A model generated the notes under the pieces. It saw only the letters and a program-made list of their open reading frames with translations, was not told the DNA's origin and ran no database searches. Below are positions 47,151-59,120 of a stretch of 64,000 bases of DNA, one piece after another (the first letter of the stretch is position 1; every line of letters starts with the position of its first letter). Source of the DNA: Arcuatula senhousia (lineage: Eukaryota > Mollusca > Bivalvia > Mytilida > Mytilidae); NCBI GenBank assembly GCA_963971305.1, contig OZ020305.1:1645001-1709000 (forward strand). The letters run 5' to 3'. Both the position numbers and the translations under genes were made by a program.

Positions 47151-49820
47151 GACCTGGCATTAACAGATCTGCAGTTAAGATTCTCCCCCGAAATTAAAAC
47201 AGAATTCTAAGCCCCCCACCCTTGTGTCAACATGAAAATTACACATGTACATATGTGACCTGACATTCATGAATCTGAAATAAAGATCCCCCCCAAGAAA
47301 CTAACATAATACATGTGTGACCTGGCATTCACCGATCTGAAATAAAGATCCTCCAAGAAACTAACATTATACTTGTTTGACCTGGCATTCACGGATCTAA
47401 AATAAAGATCCTCAAATAAACTAGCATTATACTTGTGTGACCTGGCATTCACCGATCTGAAATAAAGATCCCCCCAAGAAACTAACTTTATACATGTGTG
47501 ACCTGGCATTCACTGATCTGAAATAAAGATCCCCCAAGAAACTAACATTATACTTGTGTGACCTGGCATTCACCGATCTGAAATAAAGATCCCCCCAAGA
47601 AACTAACTTTATACATGTGTGACCTGGCATTCACCGATCTGAAATAAAGATCCCCCAAGAAACTAACATTATACTTGTGTGACCTGGCATTCACCGATCT
47701 GAAATAAAGATCCCCCCAAGAAACTAACTTTATACATGTGTGACCTGGCATTCACCGATCTGAAATAAAGATCCCCCAAGAAACTAACTTTATACATGTG
47801 TGACCTGGCATACACGGATCTGAAATAAAGATCCCCCATGAAACTAACATTATACATGTGTGACCTGGCATTCACCGATCTGAAATAAAGATCCCCCCAA
47901 GAAACTAACATTATACATGTGTGACCTGGCATTCACCGATCTGAAATAAAGATCCCCCGAAGAAACTAACTTAATACATGTGTGACCTGGCATTCACCGA
48001 TCTGAAATAAAGATCCCCCAAGAAACTAACTTTATACATGTGTGACCTGGCATTCTTCGATCTGAAATAAAGATCCCCCCAAGAAACTAACTTAATACAT
48101 GTGTGACCTGGCATTCACCGATCTGAAATAAAGATCCCCCAAGAAACTAACATTATACTTGTGTGACCTGGCATTCACTGATCTGAAATAAAGATCCACC
48201 CAAGAAACTAACTTTATACATGTGTGACCTGGCATTCACCGATCTGAAATAAAGATCCCCCCAAGAAACTAACTTTATACATGTGTGACCTGGCATTCAC
48301 CGATCTGAAATAAAGATCCCCCCAAGAAACTTGCTTTATACATGTGTGACCTGGCATTCACCGATCTGAAATAAAGATCCCCCAAGAAACTAACTTTATA
48401 CATGTGTGACCTGGCATACACGGATCTGAAATAAAGATCCCCCATGAAACTAACATACATGTGTGACCTGGCATTCACCGATCTGAAATAAAGATCCCCC
48501 AAGAAACTAACTTTATACATGTGTGACCTGGCATACACGGATCTGAAATAAAGATCCCCCATGAAACTAACATGTGTGACCTGGCATTCACTGATCTGAA
48601 ATAAAGATCCCCCAAGAAACTAACATTATACTTGTGTGACCTGGCATTCACCGATCTGAAATAAAGATCCCCCCAAGAAACTAACTTTATACATGTGTGA
48701 CCTGGCATTCACCGATCTGAAATAAAGATCCCCCAAGAAACTAACTTTATACATGTGTGACCTGGCATACACGGATCTGAAATAAAGATCCCCCCAAGAA
48801 ACTAACATTATACATGTGTGACCTGGCATTCACCGATCTGAAATAAAGATCCCCCCAAGAAACTAACATTATACATGTGTGACCTGGCATTCACCGATCT
48901 GAAATAAAGATCCCCCGAAGAAACTAACTTAATACATGTGTGACCTGGCATTCACCGATCTGAAATAAAGATCCCCCAAGAAACTAACTTTATACATGTG
49001 TGACCTGGCATTCTTCGATCTGAAATAAAGATCCCCCCAAGAAACTAACTTAATACATGTGTGACCTGGCATTCACCGATCTGAAATAAAGATCCCCCAA
49101 GAAACTAACATTATACTTGTGTGACCTGGCATTCACTGATCTGAAATAAAGATCCACCCAAGAAACTAACTTTATACATGTGTGACCTGGCATTCACCGA
49201 TCTGAAATAAAGATCCCCCCAAGAAACTAACTTTATACATGTGTGACCTGGCATTCACCGATCTGAAATAAAGATCCCCCCAAGAAACTTGCTTTATACA
49301 TGTGTGACCTGGCATTCACCGATCTGAAATAAAGATCCCCCAAGAAACTAACTTTATACATGTGTGACCTGGCATACACGGATCTGAAATAAAGATCCCC
49401 CATGAAACTAACATACATGTGTGACCTGGCATTCACCGATCTGAAATAAAGATCCCCCAAGAAACTAACTTTATACATGTGTGACCTGGCATACACGGAT
49501 CTGAAATAAAGATCCCCCATGAAACTAACATGTGTGACCTGGCATTCACTGATCTGAAATAAAGATCCCCCCAAGAAACTACCTTAATACATGTGTGACC
49601 TGGCATTCACCGATCTGAAATAAAGATCCCCCAAGAAACTAACATTATACTTGTGTGACCTGGCATTCACTGATCTGAAATAAAGATCCCCCATGAAACT
49701 AACATTATACATGTGTGACCTGGCATTCACCGATCTGAAATAAAGATCCCCCAAAAAGTAAATGAAACAAAAATGTTGTCAACCAAAACTAACTTTGAAC
49801 ACGTTCATTGATCTGAAATA
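47151..49820. repeat. ~60-bp satellite, about 41 copies, with 958-bp higher-order repeat
   Basis: The unit contains GTGTGACCTGGCATTCACCG, ATCTGAAATAAAGATCCCCC and AAGAAACTAACTTTATACAT, with 59-61 bp spacing. The first and last units are degenerate. Rare variants recur 958 bp apart (TTCTTCGATC at 48053 and 49011; ACTTGCTTTAT at 48329 and 49287; shortened TAACATGTGTGACC units at ~48570 and ~49527). About 16 units were thus duplicated as one block. Minus-strand frames of 67-113 codons (DLYFRSVNARSHMYKVSFLG repeats) result from the unit being ~20 codons without stops. They shift frame at every 61-bp unit and are not treated as genes. Confidence 0.93.
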
Positions 49821-49848
49821 AAGATCCTCCTACAAAAAAGAATTCTAG

Positions 49849-49866
49849 CCCCCCCCCCCCCCCCCC
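49849..49866. repeat. Run of 18 C
   Basis: A homopolymer of 18 cytosines at the edge of the satellite, followed shortly by an A-run. Its length is likely to be unreliable in an assembly. Confidence 0.85.
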
Positions 49867-49869
49867 TGA

Positions 49870-50540
49870 AAGAAAAAAAAAACATGTTTCTTTTTTTCTA
49901 CCTACCCTTTATTTCACGCCTAATTCCCTGCTCATTTTATTGCCATTTCTTTCTTAAGCACAGTTTAACTTTATTTTTACTCTGGTAAATAAAGCTATAT
50001 CCTATTTTATTGCCCTTAAAATGTCTTTTTTTCGTTTTTCTAGGCTACATGTATTCTTATGAAAATGAAAAGAAAGAGATCAAAAGTTGCTCAGTTAATG
50101 TGCAAAATTTCAGGTCAATCAGACATACCATGTTTAAGAGTTGTTGCCTTGAAAATGTGAATTTTGCAGATTTTCACTTTTTGTGCAATTATTGTGAACA
50201 CGAAAGGAGATAAATAATCAATGTAAGAATAAAAGTTGTTCAGTTAATTCAAATCTATCACTGTGCCAAATATCAGGTCAATCCGACGACCTATTTTAGA
50301 GATATTGCCCTTGAAAACTTAATTTTTTGCAGCTTTTCACATATGATCAAATTAAGCATTTTAAATCAGAATGTTGTGTATTTATGGATTTTTTTAATTG
50401 TCATTTATATAAATGTAGATTGTGTCGTGTACACTCATTCCACAACTCATTACTTTCTATTATATTTTATTGCTCTTAATTATTTTTGTTGAAATTCTGT
50501 TTAATGTTTTGAATATTTCATCAACATTCACGATAATTTT
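49870..50540. other. Intergenic, mostly unrecognised
   Basis: Contains two diverged copies of a ~170-bp segment with GTTNCTCAGTTAAT and CAGGTCAATC(A/C)GAC (~50085 and 50240). A fragment of the mussel repeat end (GTACACTCATTCCACAACTC) lies at ~50435. The 67-codon frame at 50010 is not supported as a gene. Confidence 0.5.
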
Positions 50541-51210
50541 TTTTATGCTGCTGTGACGACATGTCTGGGGGGGGGGGCATTAAGTTTTACTAGTGTCTGT
50601 CTGTACGTTCGTCCGTACATACAAATTTCTTATGCCCCTGCGACCACCTGTCGGAGGGGGGCATCAAGTTTTACTCATGTCTGCTGTACGTACGTACATC
50701 CATCCATACGAATTTCCGTCAAGCTTTTCTCAGAAACCATGGAATTGATTTGAAACTTGGTAGGATGGTTCAGTATGACAACCTTTACGTCCTTAGCGAC
50801 TTTCAGGTCTATCAGACATCTACTTCCTGTTTAGGACTAGGCTGATATGAAAATCAACTTGAAAATTTCTGTCAATCTTTTCCCAGTAACTGTACAAGGG
50901 AATGATTTGAAACTTGGTAGAATGGTTCATTATGACAAACGTATGTTCTAAGCAACTTTCAGGTCTGTCGGACATCTTCTTCCTGTTTGGGACAAGGCCA
51001 ATATGAAAATCTACGAAAAATCAACTTTAAAATTTCTGTCAAGCTTTTTTCATAAACCATATGGCTATGATTTGAAACTTGGTATGAGATGATTCAGTAT
51101 GACAAACTGTATGTCCTAAGGGACTTTAGGTCTGTTGGACATCTACTTCCTGTTTGGGGCCTAGTGGGGGCATCTGTGTGACAGTGTCACAGGGACACAT
51201 TCCTTCTTTA
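50540..51210 (+). mobile_element. GGGGGCAT-type bivalve repeat with internal ~170-bp units
   Basis: Starts with a partial head (GGGGGGGCATTAAGTTTTAC) and a fuller head (ATGCCCCTGCGACCACCTGT at about 50632, GGGGGCATCAAGTTTTAC). It has about three units of AAATTTCTGTCAANCTTTT, GATTTGAAACTTGGTA and TCTACTTCCTGTTT. It ends near GGGGGCATCTGTGTGACAGT followed by GTCACAGGGACACATTCC. Non-coding. Confidence 0.65.
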
Positions 51211-53540
51211 TATTGAGTTCATCACTAAATTGTGTCAATGGTTTTGATATTTATTGTTTTGTGACATTGCTACTGGGGGTCAAAAAGGGGCCACACCCAA
51301 AAAATCAACTTCTTATACGACCACAAAAAATTACGGACGGATAATGGTATGATGCTGTCGTCGTTGTCGTCGTCGTCTGTGGACACTTTGGTTTCCGTGC
51401 AATAACTTGAGTAAATGTTGACCAAATGTTATGAAATTTTGACATGATGTTTGTTACCACCTAAGGAAGGTTGATGTTGTATTTTGGGGTTGTGGCCCCT
51501 ACCGTTTTAGAAAAAAGGGCCAAAAACGGCTAAAATGGGTGTATTGACAAAACTGTAGTAGAATGTTTATTATTCATTCGATTTTGAAAATTCTTTTTTG
51601 ATTGAATTCATCATTTAATTCTGTCAACAAAATGTGTCAATGGTTTTGATATATATAGCACTGTTACATTCATACTGGGGGTCAAAAAGGGGCCACACCC
51701 AAAAAATTGACTTTTTTATTTGTGGTCCGATTTTCAAAAAAAAAAAGGACCATGGCCATTTTCCCTGTAATTCTGACCATAGACGGGCTAATTTTAAAAG
51801 TTTCACAAAATACTCTCAATGTTATAAAAATGTGTAGAGTAGGACCATTGCGATGAGGTAAATAAAAATCAACAATATTCAAAACCTTCAAACCGGTGAT
51901 ATTTTGTCCTGAAAATCTAAGAAAATGCATTTTGCACATTTTTGCTTAAAATTGGCCTCTTTAATATGGGAATCCCCCATGAAGGACATGCACAACCAAC
52001 ATGACTTTTCGGGTTTTTAGTAGAATGGTTAAATTAGAATAATATGCATTTTGAAAGATTTTGGTTGGCAATGTCCTTCTAACATGTCTAACGAAAAATT
52101 CACTTTTTAACAAAAAAATCACTAATTAAAAGAATTCAAAACTTTAAATGTTTATTTTTTTGCATACTAAAGTATGTCTCCGATAGCTCAGTAAGTTCGG
52201 TCATTGGTATATAAATCTTATACTATAGTGTTTGCAATATTATATTATAAGTTCAAATCTTGAATGAGGTGTTTGATTTTGTCCTTCTGTATCTCAATTA
52301 TAGAGATAAACCTAGCTATCTTTAATGCTAAATTAAAAGTCAATTATGTTTTTTCTATGATTTGCCGATTTATTTCACTTTTTTCCCCAGCCAAATCGAA
52401 TATGACACTTAGTACATTTTAGCTATTGATTGGTAATACTAATATATTAGTTAAATAGTAACATTGTGTAATACGGTTAATTATGTTTTACTTTTATTCT
52501 TTCCTTTTATACTTTATTATAATTTATGAAAGAAAGAGGTTTTGGGACATTTTTATAACAACTACATTTTCAATGAAGTAAGCGAATGCAACCAGCATAC
52601 CGTAATTAAAAGTGACTTCGATTGGGACTTACCTTGTGATTTAAAATAGGATTTATGAATGACGACTTTAAATGTCTATAAATAGCATTTTAAATGTTTA
52701 ACGCACCATCAAATTCTTTGAACTAAATACAGGGGATAATGGCCATGGTCCTTTTCATTGGAATCCTTATGAAAATCCCTGCCTGCGTTTTTAAATCAGA
52801 TTTGCAATATCTCTTACCGTTTTTTAGAAATTAGGGGACAAAGGGGCCAAAAACTCCATTTTTAAAAGTTTGTCAAGGCAAATAGTTTTATACCAAAAAT
52901 TAAGTGGAAGTGGGCCTGCCAATTGTTATGAAGTTTTAATATGATGATTATATCCACTAAAGGAATGTTGATTTGTATTTGGGGTTTGTGGCCCCTACTG
53001 TTTTAGAAAAAGGGGCCAAAAAGGGCTAAACGGGTGTATTGACAAAACTGTTGTAGAATGTTTATTATTTATTTGATTTTGAAAATTCTTATTTAGCTCA
53101 CCTGGACCGAAGGTCCATGTGAGCTATTGCCATCACTTGGCGTCCGTCGTCGTCTGTTAACAATTTTTCAAAAATCTTCTCCTCTGAAACTACTGAACAG
53201 AATTCAATGAAACTTGGTATGATTGATCCTTAGGGTGTCCTGCACTTAACTTTTGTCTCGATTTTTGATTCGTCAAAAAACATGGCCGCCATTACTAAAA
53301 ATAGACCAGGGGGGGTCAGACTACTGTTTTTGGCTAGTAATTCAAAAAGTATAAGAGATAGATGAAATCTGATGCCACCATACTGCTTCAGGATCAAAAG
53401 TTCTACAAAAGTCTCCATTTGGTCGAAGTTGTCAGATGACCCCTATAGGGGTTACGGCCCCTTAAAGGTACCAGTCTTGTAAAAGATTTTTACTTCCTGG
53501 GTGCACGTCAAAACATGGACGCCAATAATATAGTCCCTAT

Positions 53541-53585
53541 TTTTGTCTCGCCTGCGAAGCAGAGCGGGACATAGGTGTTACTTTA

Positions 53586-53622
<37 letters not shown>

Positions 53623-54471
53623 CGGCGGCGTTAACTTTTTGGAAAAGTTTTATGAGCACCTCCATATCTCAAGAACTATAGGTCCTGGGTTGATGAAACT
53701 TGGTATGCATATGCCCCAGTAGTAGCTTAGCACAGTTGCATCCCCATCTTTTGACCTTGACCTTGATTTTCCGGTTGAGTGACTTTGACAATTTTCAATA
53801 CATATAATAGCAATGGAAAAGTTTTGCGAGCACCTCCATATCTCAAGAACTATAGGTCTTAGGTTGATGAAACTTGGTATGCATATGCCCCAGTAGTAGC
53901 TTAGCACAGTTGCATCCCCATCTTTTGACCTTGACCTTGATTTTCTGGTTGAGTGACTTTGACAATTTTCAATACTTATAATAGCAATGGAAAAGTTTTG
54001 CGAGCACCTCCATATCTCAAGAACTATAGGTCCTAGGTTGATGAAACTTGGTATGCATATGCCCCAGTATTAGCTTACCACAGTTGCATCCCCATCTTTT
54101 GACCTTGACCTTGATTTTTCGGTTGAGTGACTTTGACAATTTTCAATACATATAATAGCAATGGAAAAGTTTTGCGAGCACCTCCATATCTCAAGATCTA
54201 TAGGTCCTAGGTTGATGAAACTTGGTATACATATGCCCCAGTAGTAGCTTAGCACAGTTGCATCCCCATCTTTTGACCTTGACCTTGATTTTCCGGTTGA
54301 GTGACTTTGATTATTTTTATTGCATATATTTGCAATGTTTAAGTTCTATAAACATCTTTTGATCTCAGAAACTGAAAATCCATGTAAATTCAAAATATAG
54401 TGGAAGTAAGAAAGAATAATTGTTTCTGATGGTGCCGGCAGGCGAGACATACTTTAGTGTTAACTCTTGTT
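53541..54471 (+). mobile_element. TCTCGCCTGCGAAGC-family element, copy 1, with 174-bp repeats
   Basis: Begins TTTTGTCTCGCCTGCGAAGC, then a (GGC)n stretch at 53587-53630, then four 174-bp units starting at 53641, 53815, 53989 and 54163. It ends in GGCAGGCGAGACATACTTTA and GTGTTAACTCTTGTT, so the ends are short inverted repeats (GTCTCGCCTGC / GCAGGCGAGAC). Each unit carries GATGAAACTTGGTATGCATA and TTTTGACCTTGACCTTGATT. Minus-strand frames of 61-85 codons are repeat by-products. Confidence 0.8.
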
Positions 54472-54524
54472 CTCTTTTTTTCTCCGCATCCCATATTTGA
54501 AAAAGTACAATTTTTGACATTGAT

Positions 54525-55435
54525 TTTTGTCTCGCCTGCGAAGCAGAGCGGGACATAGGTGTTACTTTACCGGCAACGGCGGCGGCGACGGCGGCGTTAA
54601 CTTTTTGGAAAAGTTTTATGAGCACCTTCATATCTCAACAACTATAGGTCCTGGGTTGATGAAACTTGGTATGCATATGCCCCAGTAGTAGCTTAGCACA
54701 GTTGCATCCCCATCTTTTGACCTTGACCTTGATTTTCCGGTTGAGTGACTTTGACAATTTTCAATACATATAATAGCAATGAAAAAGTTTTGCGAGCACC
54801 TCCATATCTCAAGAACTATAGGTCCTGGGTTGATGAAACTTGGTATGCATATGCCCCAGTAGTAGCTTAGCACAGTTGCATCCCCATCTTTTGACCTTGA
54901 CCTTGATTTTCCGGTTGAGTGACTTTGACAATTTTCAATACATATAATAGCAATGGAAAAGTTTTGCCAGCACCTTCATATCTCAAGAACTATAGGTCCT
55001 AGGTTGATGAAACTTGGTATGCATATGCCCCAGTAGTAGCTTAGCACAGTTGCATCCCCATCTTTTGACCTTGACCTTGATTTTTCGGTTGAGTGACTTT
55101 GACAATTTTCAATACATATAATAGCAATGGAAGTTTTGCGAGCACCTCCATATCTCGAGAACTATAGGTCCTAGGTTGATGAAACTTGGTATCCTTATGC
55201 CCCAGTAGTAGCTTAGCACAGTTGCATCCCCATCTTTTGACCTTGACCTTGATTTTCAGGTTGAGTGACTTTGATTATTTTTATTGCATATATTTGCAAT
55301 GTTTAAGTTCTATAAACATCTTTTGATCTCAGAAACTGAAATTCCATGTAAATTCAAAATATAGTGGAAGTAAGAAAGAATAATTGTTTCTGATGGTGCC
55401 GGCAGGCGAGACATACTTTAGTGTTAACTCTTGTT
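54525..55435 (+). mobile_element. TCTCGCCTGCGAAGC-family element, copy 2
   Basis: Same structure as the copy 53 bp upstream: same head, a shorter GGC stretch, four units of ~174 bp (54607, 54781, 54955, ~55129) and the same tail ending CTCTTGTT. The two copies are very similar. Local duplication or two insertions are both possible. Confidence 0.8.
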
Positions 55436-55622
55436 AAAGATATATAATTATTTTACTTGAAAAAAAAATTTGGTAGCATTTGAGAAAAGGGAAAATGTAG
55501 GGATATGCTGTTTACTATGGGTGGTGCGGCTAAGGATAAACAGTGAAATGAAAGTGGAAAACATGCGACTTTCACTTTGAGGTTAGTTATCTTGAAAAAC
55601 TTCGTGGCCTCATATGGTTTTT

Positions 55623-56768
55623 AGCTCACCTTGCCGAAGGCAATGTGAGCTTTTGCAATCACTTGGCGTCCGTCGTCCGTCGTCCGTCGTCCGTCGTCCA
55701 ACTTTTCAAAAATCTTCTTCTCTGAAACCGCTTGGCCAAATGTAATGAAACTTGGTAGGGTTGTTCTGTAGTATATCCTCTACAAAATTATCGTTCGAAA
55801 TTTTGATTCGACAAAAAACATGGCCGCCATGGCTAAAAATAGAACATAGGGGTAAATTGCAGTTTTTTGCAAATTACTCAAAAACGGTAACAGATATCAA
55901 AATTCTGGCATAGGGTTAAAGTGATCAGCACCTCAAGATCTACCTGTCCAGAAATTTTCAAGTAGATCCAACAACCGATGTAGGAGTTATTGCCCTTTTT
56001 CTGGATTTTTTTCAAAAATTTTACTTATTTAGCCCTATATCTTGAAAACTATACAAGATATTTCAAAAATTTAAATTGCATATGACTAAGCACATCAAGA
56101 TCTACAAAAGTTGTAACAGAGTCAAAGTTGTAGGATCATTCCTTTAGGAGTTATACCCCTTGGATTGTAAAAATTGACCATTTTCACAGTTTTTTGTTCA
56201 ACTTTTCAAAAATCTTCTTCTCTGAAACTGCTTAGTCAAATGAAATGAAACTTGGTAGGGTTGTTCAATAGTATGTGGTCTACAAAACTATCGTTCGAAA
56301 TTTTGATTCGACAAAAAACATGGCCGCCATGGCTAAAAATAGAACATAAGGTAAATTGTAGTTTTTTGCAAATAACTCAAAAATGGTAATAGATATTAAA
56401 ATTCTATTTGGATAATAATGATCAGCACATAAAGATCTACCTGCCCTGAAGTTTTGAAGAAGATCTTACAATGGTTGTAGGAGTTATTGCCCTTTTTCTT
56501 GTTTTTTATTCAAATTTTGCTCTTTTAAGGCTTATATCTTGAAAACAATACAAGATATTTGAAAAATTTAAATTGCATATGGTTAAGCACATAAAGATCT
56601 AAAAATTATGTAATGGGGTCAAAGTTGTAAGACCTTTCTTGATAGGAGTTGTTTCCCTTAGAACATTAAAATTGATAATTCCACAGAGTAGCAGTCCTTT
56701 AATAAATATCCAGCATATAAGTATCATCGAATACAAGGTGAGCGATTCAGGCTCCTGGGAGCCTCTAG
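55623..56768 (+). mobile_element. Complete AGCTCACC-family element with 500-bp internal duplication
   Basis: The head is AGCTCACCTTGCCGAAGGC, then a (CGTCCGT)n stretch. Two ~500-bp halves each begin CAACTTTTCAAAAATCTTCT (55699 and 56199) and share GAAACTTGGTAGGGTTGTTC and ACATGGCCGCCATGGC. The tail is GGTGAGCGATTCAGGCTCCT. No protein is encoded. Confidence 0.75.
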
Positions 56769-56939
56769 TTTTGGCATGAAATGATTTTTTCATCTTTCCT
56801 AAAGTACAGCATATGCTTGAAACTTTGATTGAATCATTTTTAGAATTTTTAGAATTTTTTATTCCAACCCTGTTTAACATTATTGTCAATGGAAAATCTT
56901 TTACAAGACTGAGACCTAAAGGTGAAAAATAGCATTTTT

Positions 56940-59120
56940 TCATGTTTTTGGCGTATAGAATGAAAACTATTGCAGATAGAGAAAAGCTGTTGCTTGCTTA
57001 AATGTTAAGCTCATTTAGCTCTGCAAAAGTCTTCATAGGGTCAAAGTTGTCAGATGACCCCTTATAAGGGTTACAGCCCCTTAAAGGCGAAAAATAGTGT
57101 TTTTGGCCTGTAGAATGAAAACTATTGCAGATAGAGAAAAGCTGTTGCTTGCTTAAATGTTCAGCTCATTTAGCTTTTCAAAAGTCTTCATAGGGTCGAA
57201 GTTGTCAGATAACCCCTTAAAGGGGTTACAGCCCCTTATGGCCCTGTCACACTATAACGTTTTAGCCAACGTGTGTCGAACGTTCGAATAATTTTCTAAA
57301 ACGTTGGAACACGTTGGCAGTCGCTGTAAAAAAATTTAAAAAATATCTCGGTGAACGACCACAAAGCGTCAGACTAACTACCTGCAACGCACAACAAACT
57401 TATCTATAGCGTTTGTCCGGCGTACTTGACGTTTGCCTAACGCATGTGTGACGACTGCAGAACGCATTCATAGCGTTAGTCTAGCTTATAATTTTTTCTT
57501 TCGGTGGGGAGACCTAGGATTTCTGTTCTTTTCTTTAGTATTATTTGCAGTAGCCCAAATAGATCTATTATCTGGCTTAAATGTATTGCTGGATTAATTA
57601 ATAATTATTATAGATACATCATGTAAATTTTGTTTCGTTATAAAAATATTGGTTTTCAGCGTTCCGGTAATATGAATGTATAATTATTCTAAAGCCGTTT
57701 TTTAACCGATAGTGATGATTTTTGCACTTTAAAAGAATAAATATAGTGTAGATTTTATATTTTGATTTGTCAAAAATATACAGAGAGTAATGCATGCGCT
57801 TGTTAACAAACTCTCAAAATCTCAAATTAGTATATACATGTAAGAAATACCGGTATGTAGAGTTTGCCTTGCATCCTTTTTATAGCACTTGACTAATGAT
57901 GTCCTTAATAGAGAAAAACGCGTGTGCTTATTGAATATTAAAAATACACATTATTTCAAATGAGTAATAAAGTTAGACTTTCGTTACTCGCTGTATTAAA
58001 ATTTGAGTATTTTTCTACCAAAGACATGTCGACCGAAAACACGACAGGTGTATTACAATTTGCAAGAATTACTTTCAATTCCAGACCATCTAAGTTGTCT
58101 TTGTTATATTCAAGATCTTTTTGGCTTTGTTCATTTTTTTTTTGTTAAAAGATTTTTTTTCAGGTTTGAATTAGTATTTGAAGCTTTTGAAATTGACTTT
58201 CCCCCTTGTAATTCAATTTAATTTATAACATCCTTGGGCTGATACGCTACTCGTTCGTTACAATGACGCTCTGTACACGTTTTAGACACGTTGAATTGGT
58301 TTCTTGGTCGTTTGACTGACGCTAGACGTGCGCTGCATTATCGCTAGACACGTTCGTTTCCATTTAGCTTAGCGTTCGTCAAACGCATTTCAACGTGCGC
58401 ACAACGACCACATAGCGTACATCAGCGTGTGTATAACGTCCTTCTAACTTATGCCTAGCGTTCGAATAATTTATTTCTAACACGTTGGCGAACGTCAGAA
58501 ATTTTAAGCATGTTGAAAAATTTGCGACGCAAACGGCGTTCACCAACGCACGCTGACGTTCGCTAACGTGTTTGTAGCGTGTTCATAACGTGTACAAAAC
58601 TTACTCAACGCACACCAGCGTGTTGAAAATATATTCTAAAACGTCGGCACACGTTGGCTAAAACGTTATAGTGTGACAGGGCCATTAAATGCGAAAAATA
58701 GTGTTTTTGGCCTGTAGAATGAAAACTATTGCAGATAGAGAAAAGCTGATGCTTGCTTAAATGTTCAGCTCATTAAGCTCTACAAAAGTCTTTATAGGGT
58801 CGAAGTTGTCAGATGACCCTTATAGGGGTTACAGCCCCTAAATGGCGAATAATAAGTGTTATTGGCCTATAGATTGAAAACTATTGTAGATAGAGAAAAA
58901 CTGTTGCTTGCATAAATGTTCAGCTGATTTAGCTCTACAAAAGCATTCATAGGGTGGAAGTTTTCTGATGTTCCCTTATACGGATTACAGCCCCTAAACT
59001 AACATGTTTTCATGTTTTTGGCTTGTAGAATGAAAACCATAGCAGATATAGAAAAGTGGCTGCTTGCTTAAATGTTCAGCTTATTTAGCTTTACAAAGTT
59101 CTTCATAGGGTTGACATCAA
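56940..59120. repeat. Tandem repeat units (TTGCAGATAGAGAAAAGCTG), interrupted by a Harbinger-like element
   Basis: Units with TAGAATGAAAACTATTGCAG, GTTGCTTGCTTAAATGTTCAG, CTCATTTAGCTCT and GTTGTCAGATGACCCCTTA recur at ~56955, 57112, 58717, 58869 and 59023, so the period is ~150-160 bp. The element at 57239-58684 has split one unit. A further copy lies at 60015-60110 and decayed copies at 2780 and 16900. Confidence 0.8.
57239..58684. mobile_element. Harbinger-like non-autonomous DNA transposon, TSD TTA
   Basis: The terminal inverted repeats begin TGGCCCTGTCACACTATAAC and continue to GTTTTAGCCAACGTGTG (~37 bp). TTA stands at 57236-57238 and again at 58685-58687. An empty site is available: the neighbouring repeat unit reads GCCCCTTAAAGGCG, the filled one GCCCCTTA, element, TTAAATGCG. 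TTA duplication and the GGCCCTGTC end are typical of PIF/Harbinger elements. Both ends (~250 and ~440 bp) are dense in CG with many AACG/CGTT motifs, while the core (57490-58240) is AT-rich. No transposase frame. Confidence 0.82.

Noticed and set aside
47267..49574. CRISPR-like array or family of small repeated proteins
   Set aside because: There are no distinct spacers; the whole ~60-bp unit is repeated. The setting is eukaryotic, and the minus-strand frames shift with each 61-bp unit.
53650..54873. Minus-strand frames of 61-88 codons around 53.6-54.9 kb
   Set aside because: They repeat with the 174-bp units of the TCTCGCC elements and have no independent support.
57960..58221. 62- and 72-codon frames inside the Harbinger-like element
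   Set aside because: They overlap in different frames in the AT-rich core, are low in complexity, and show no transposase motif.
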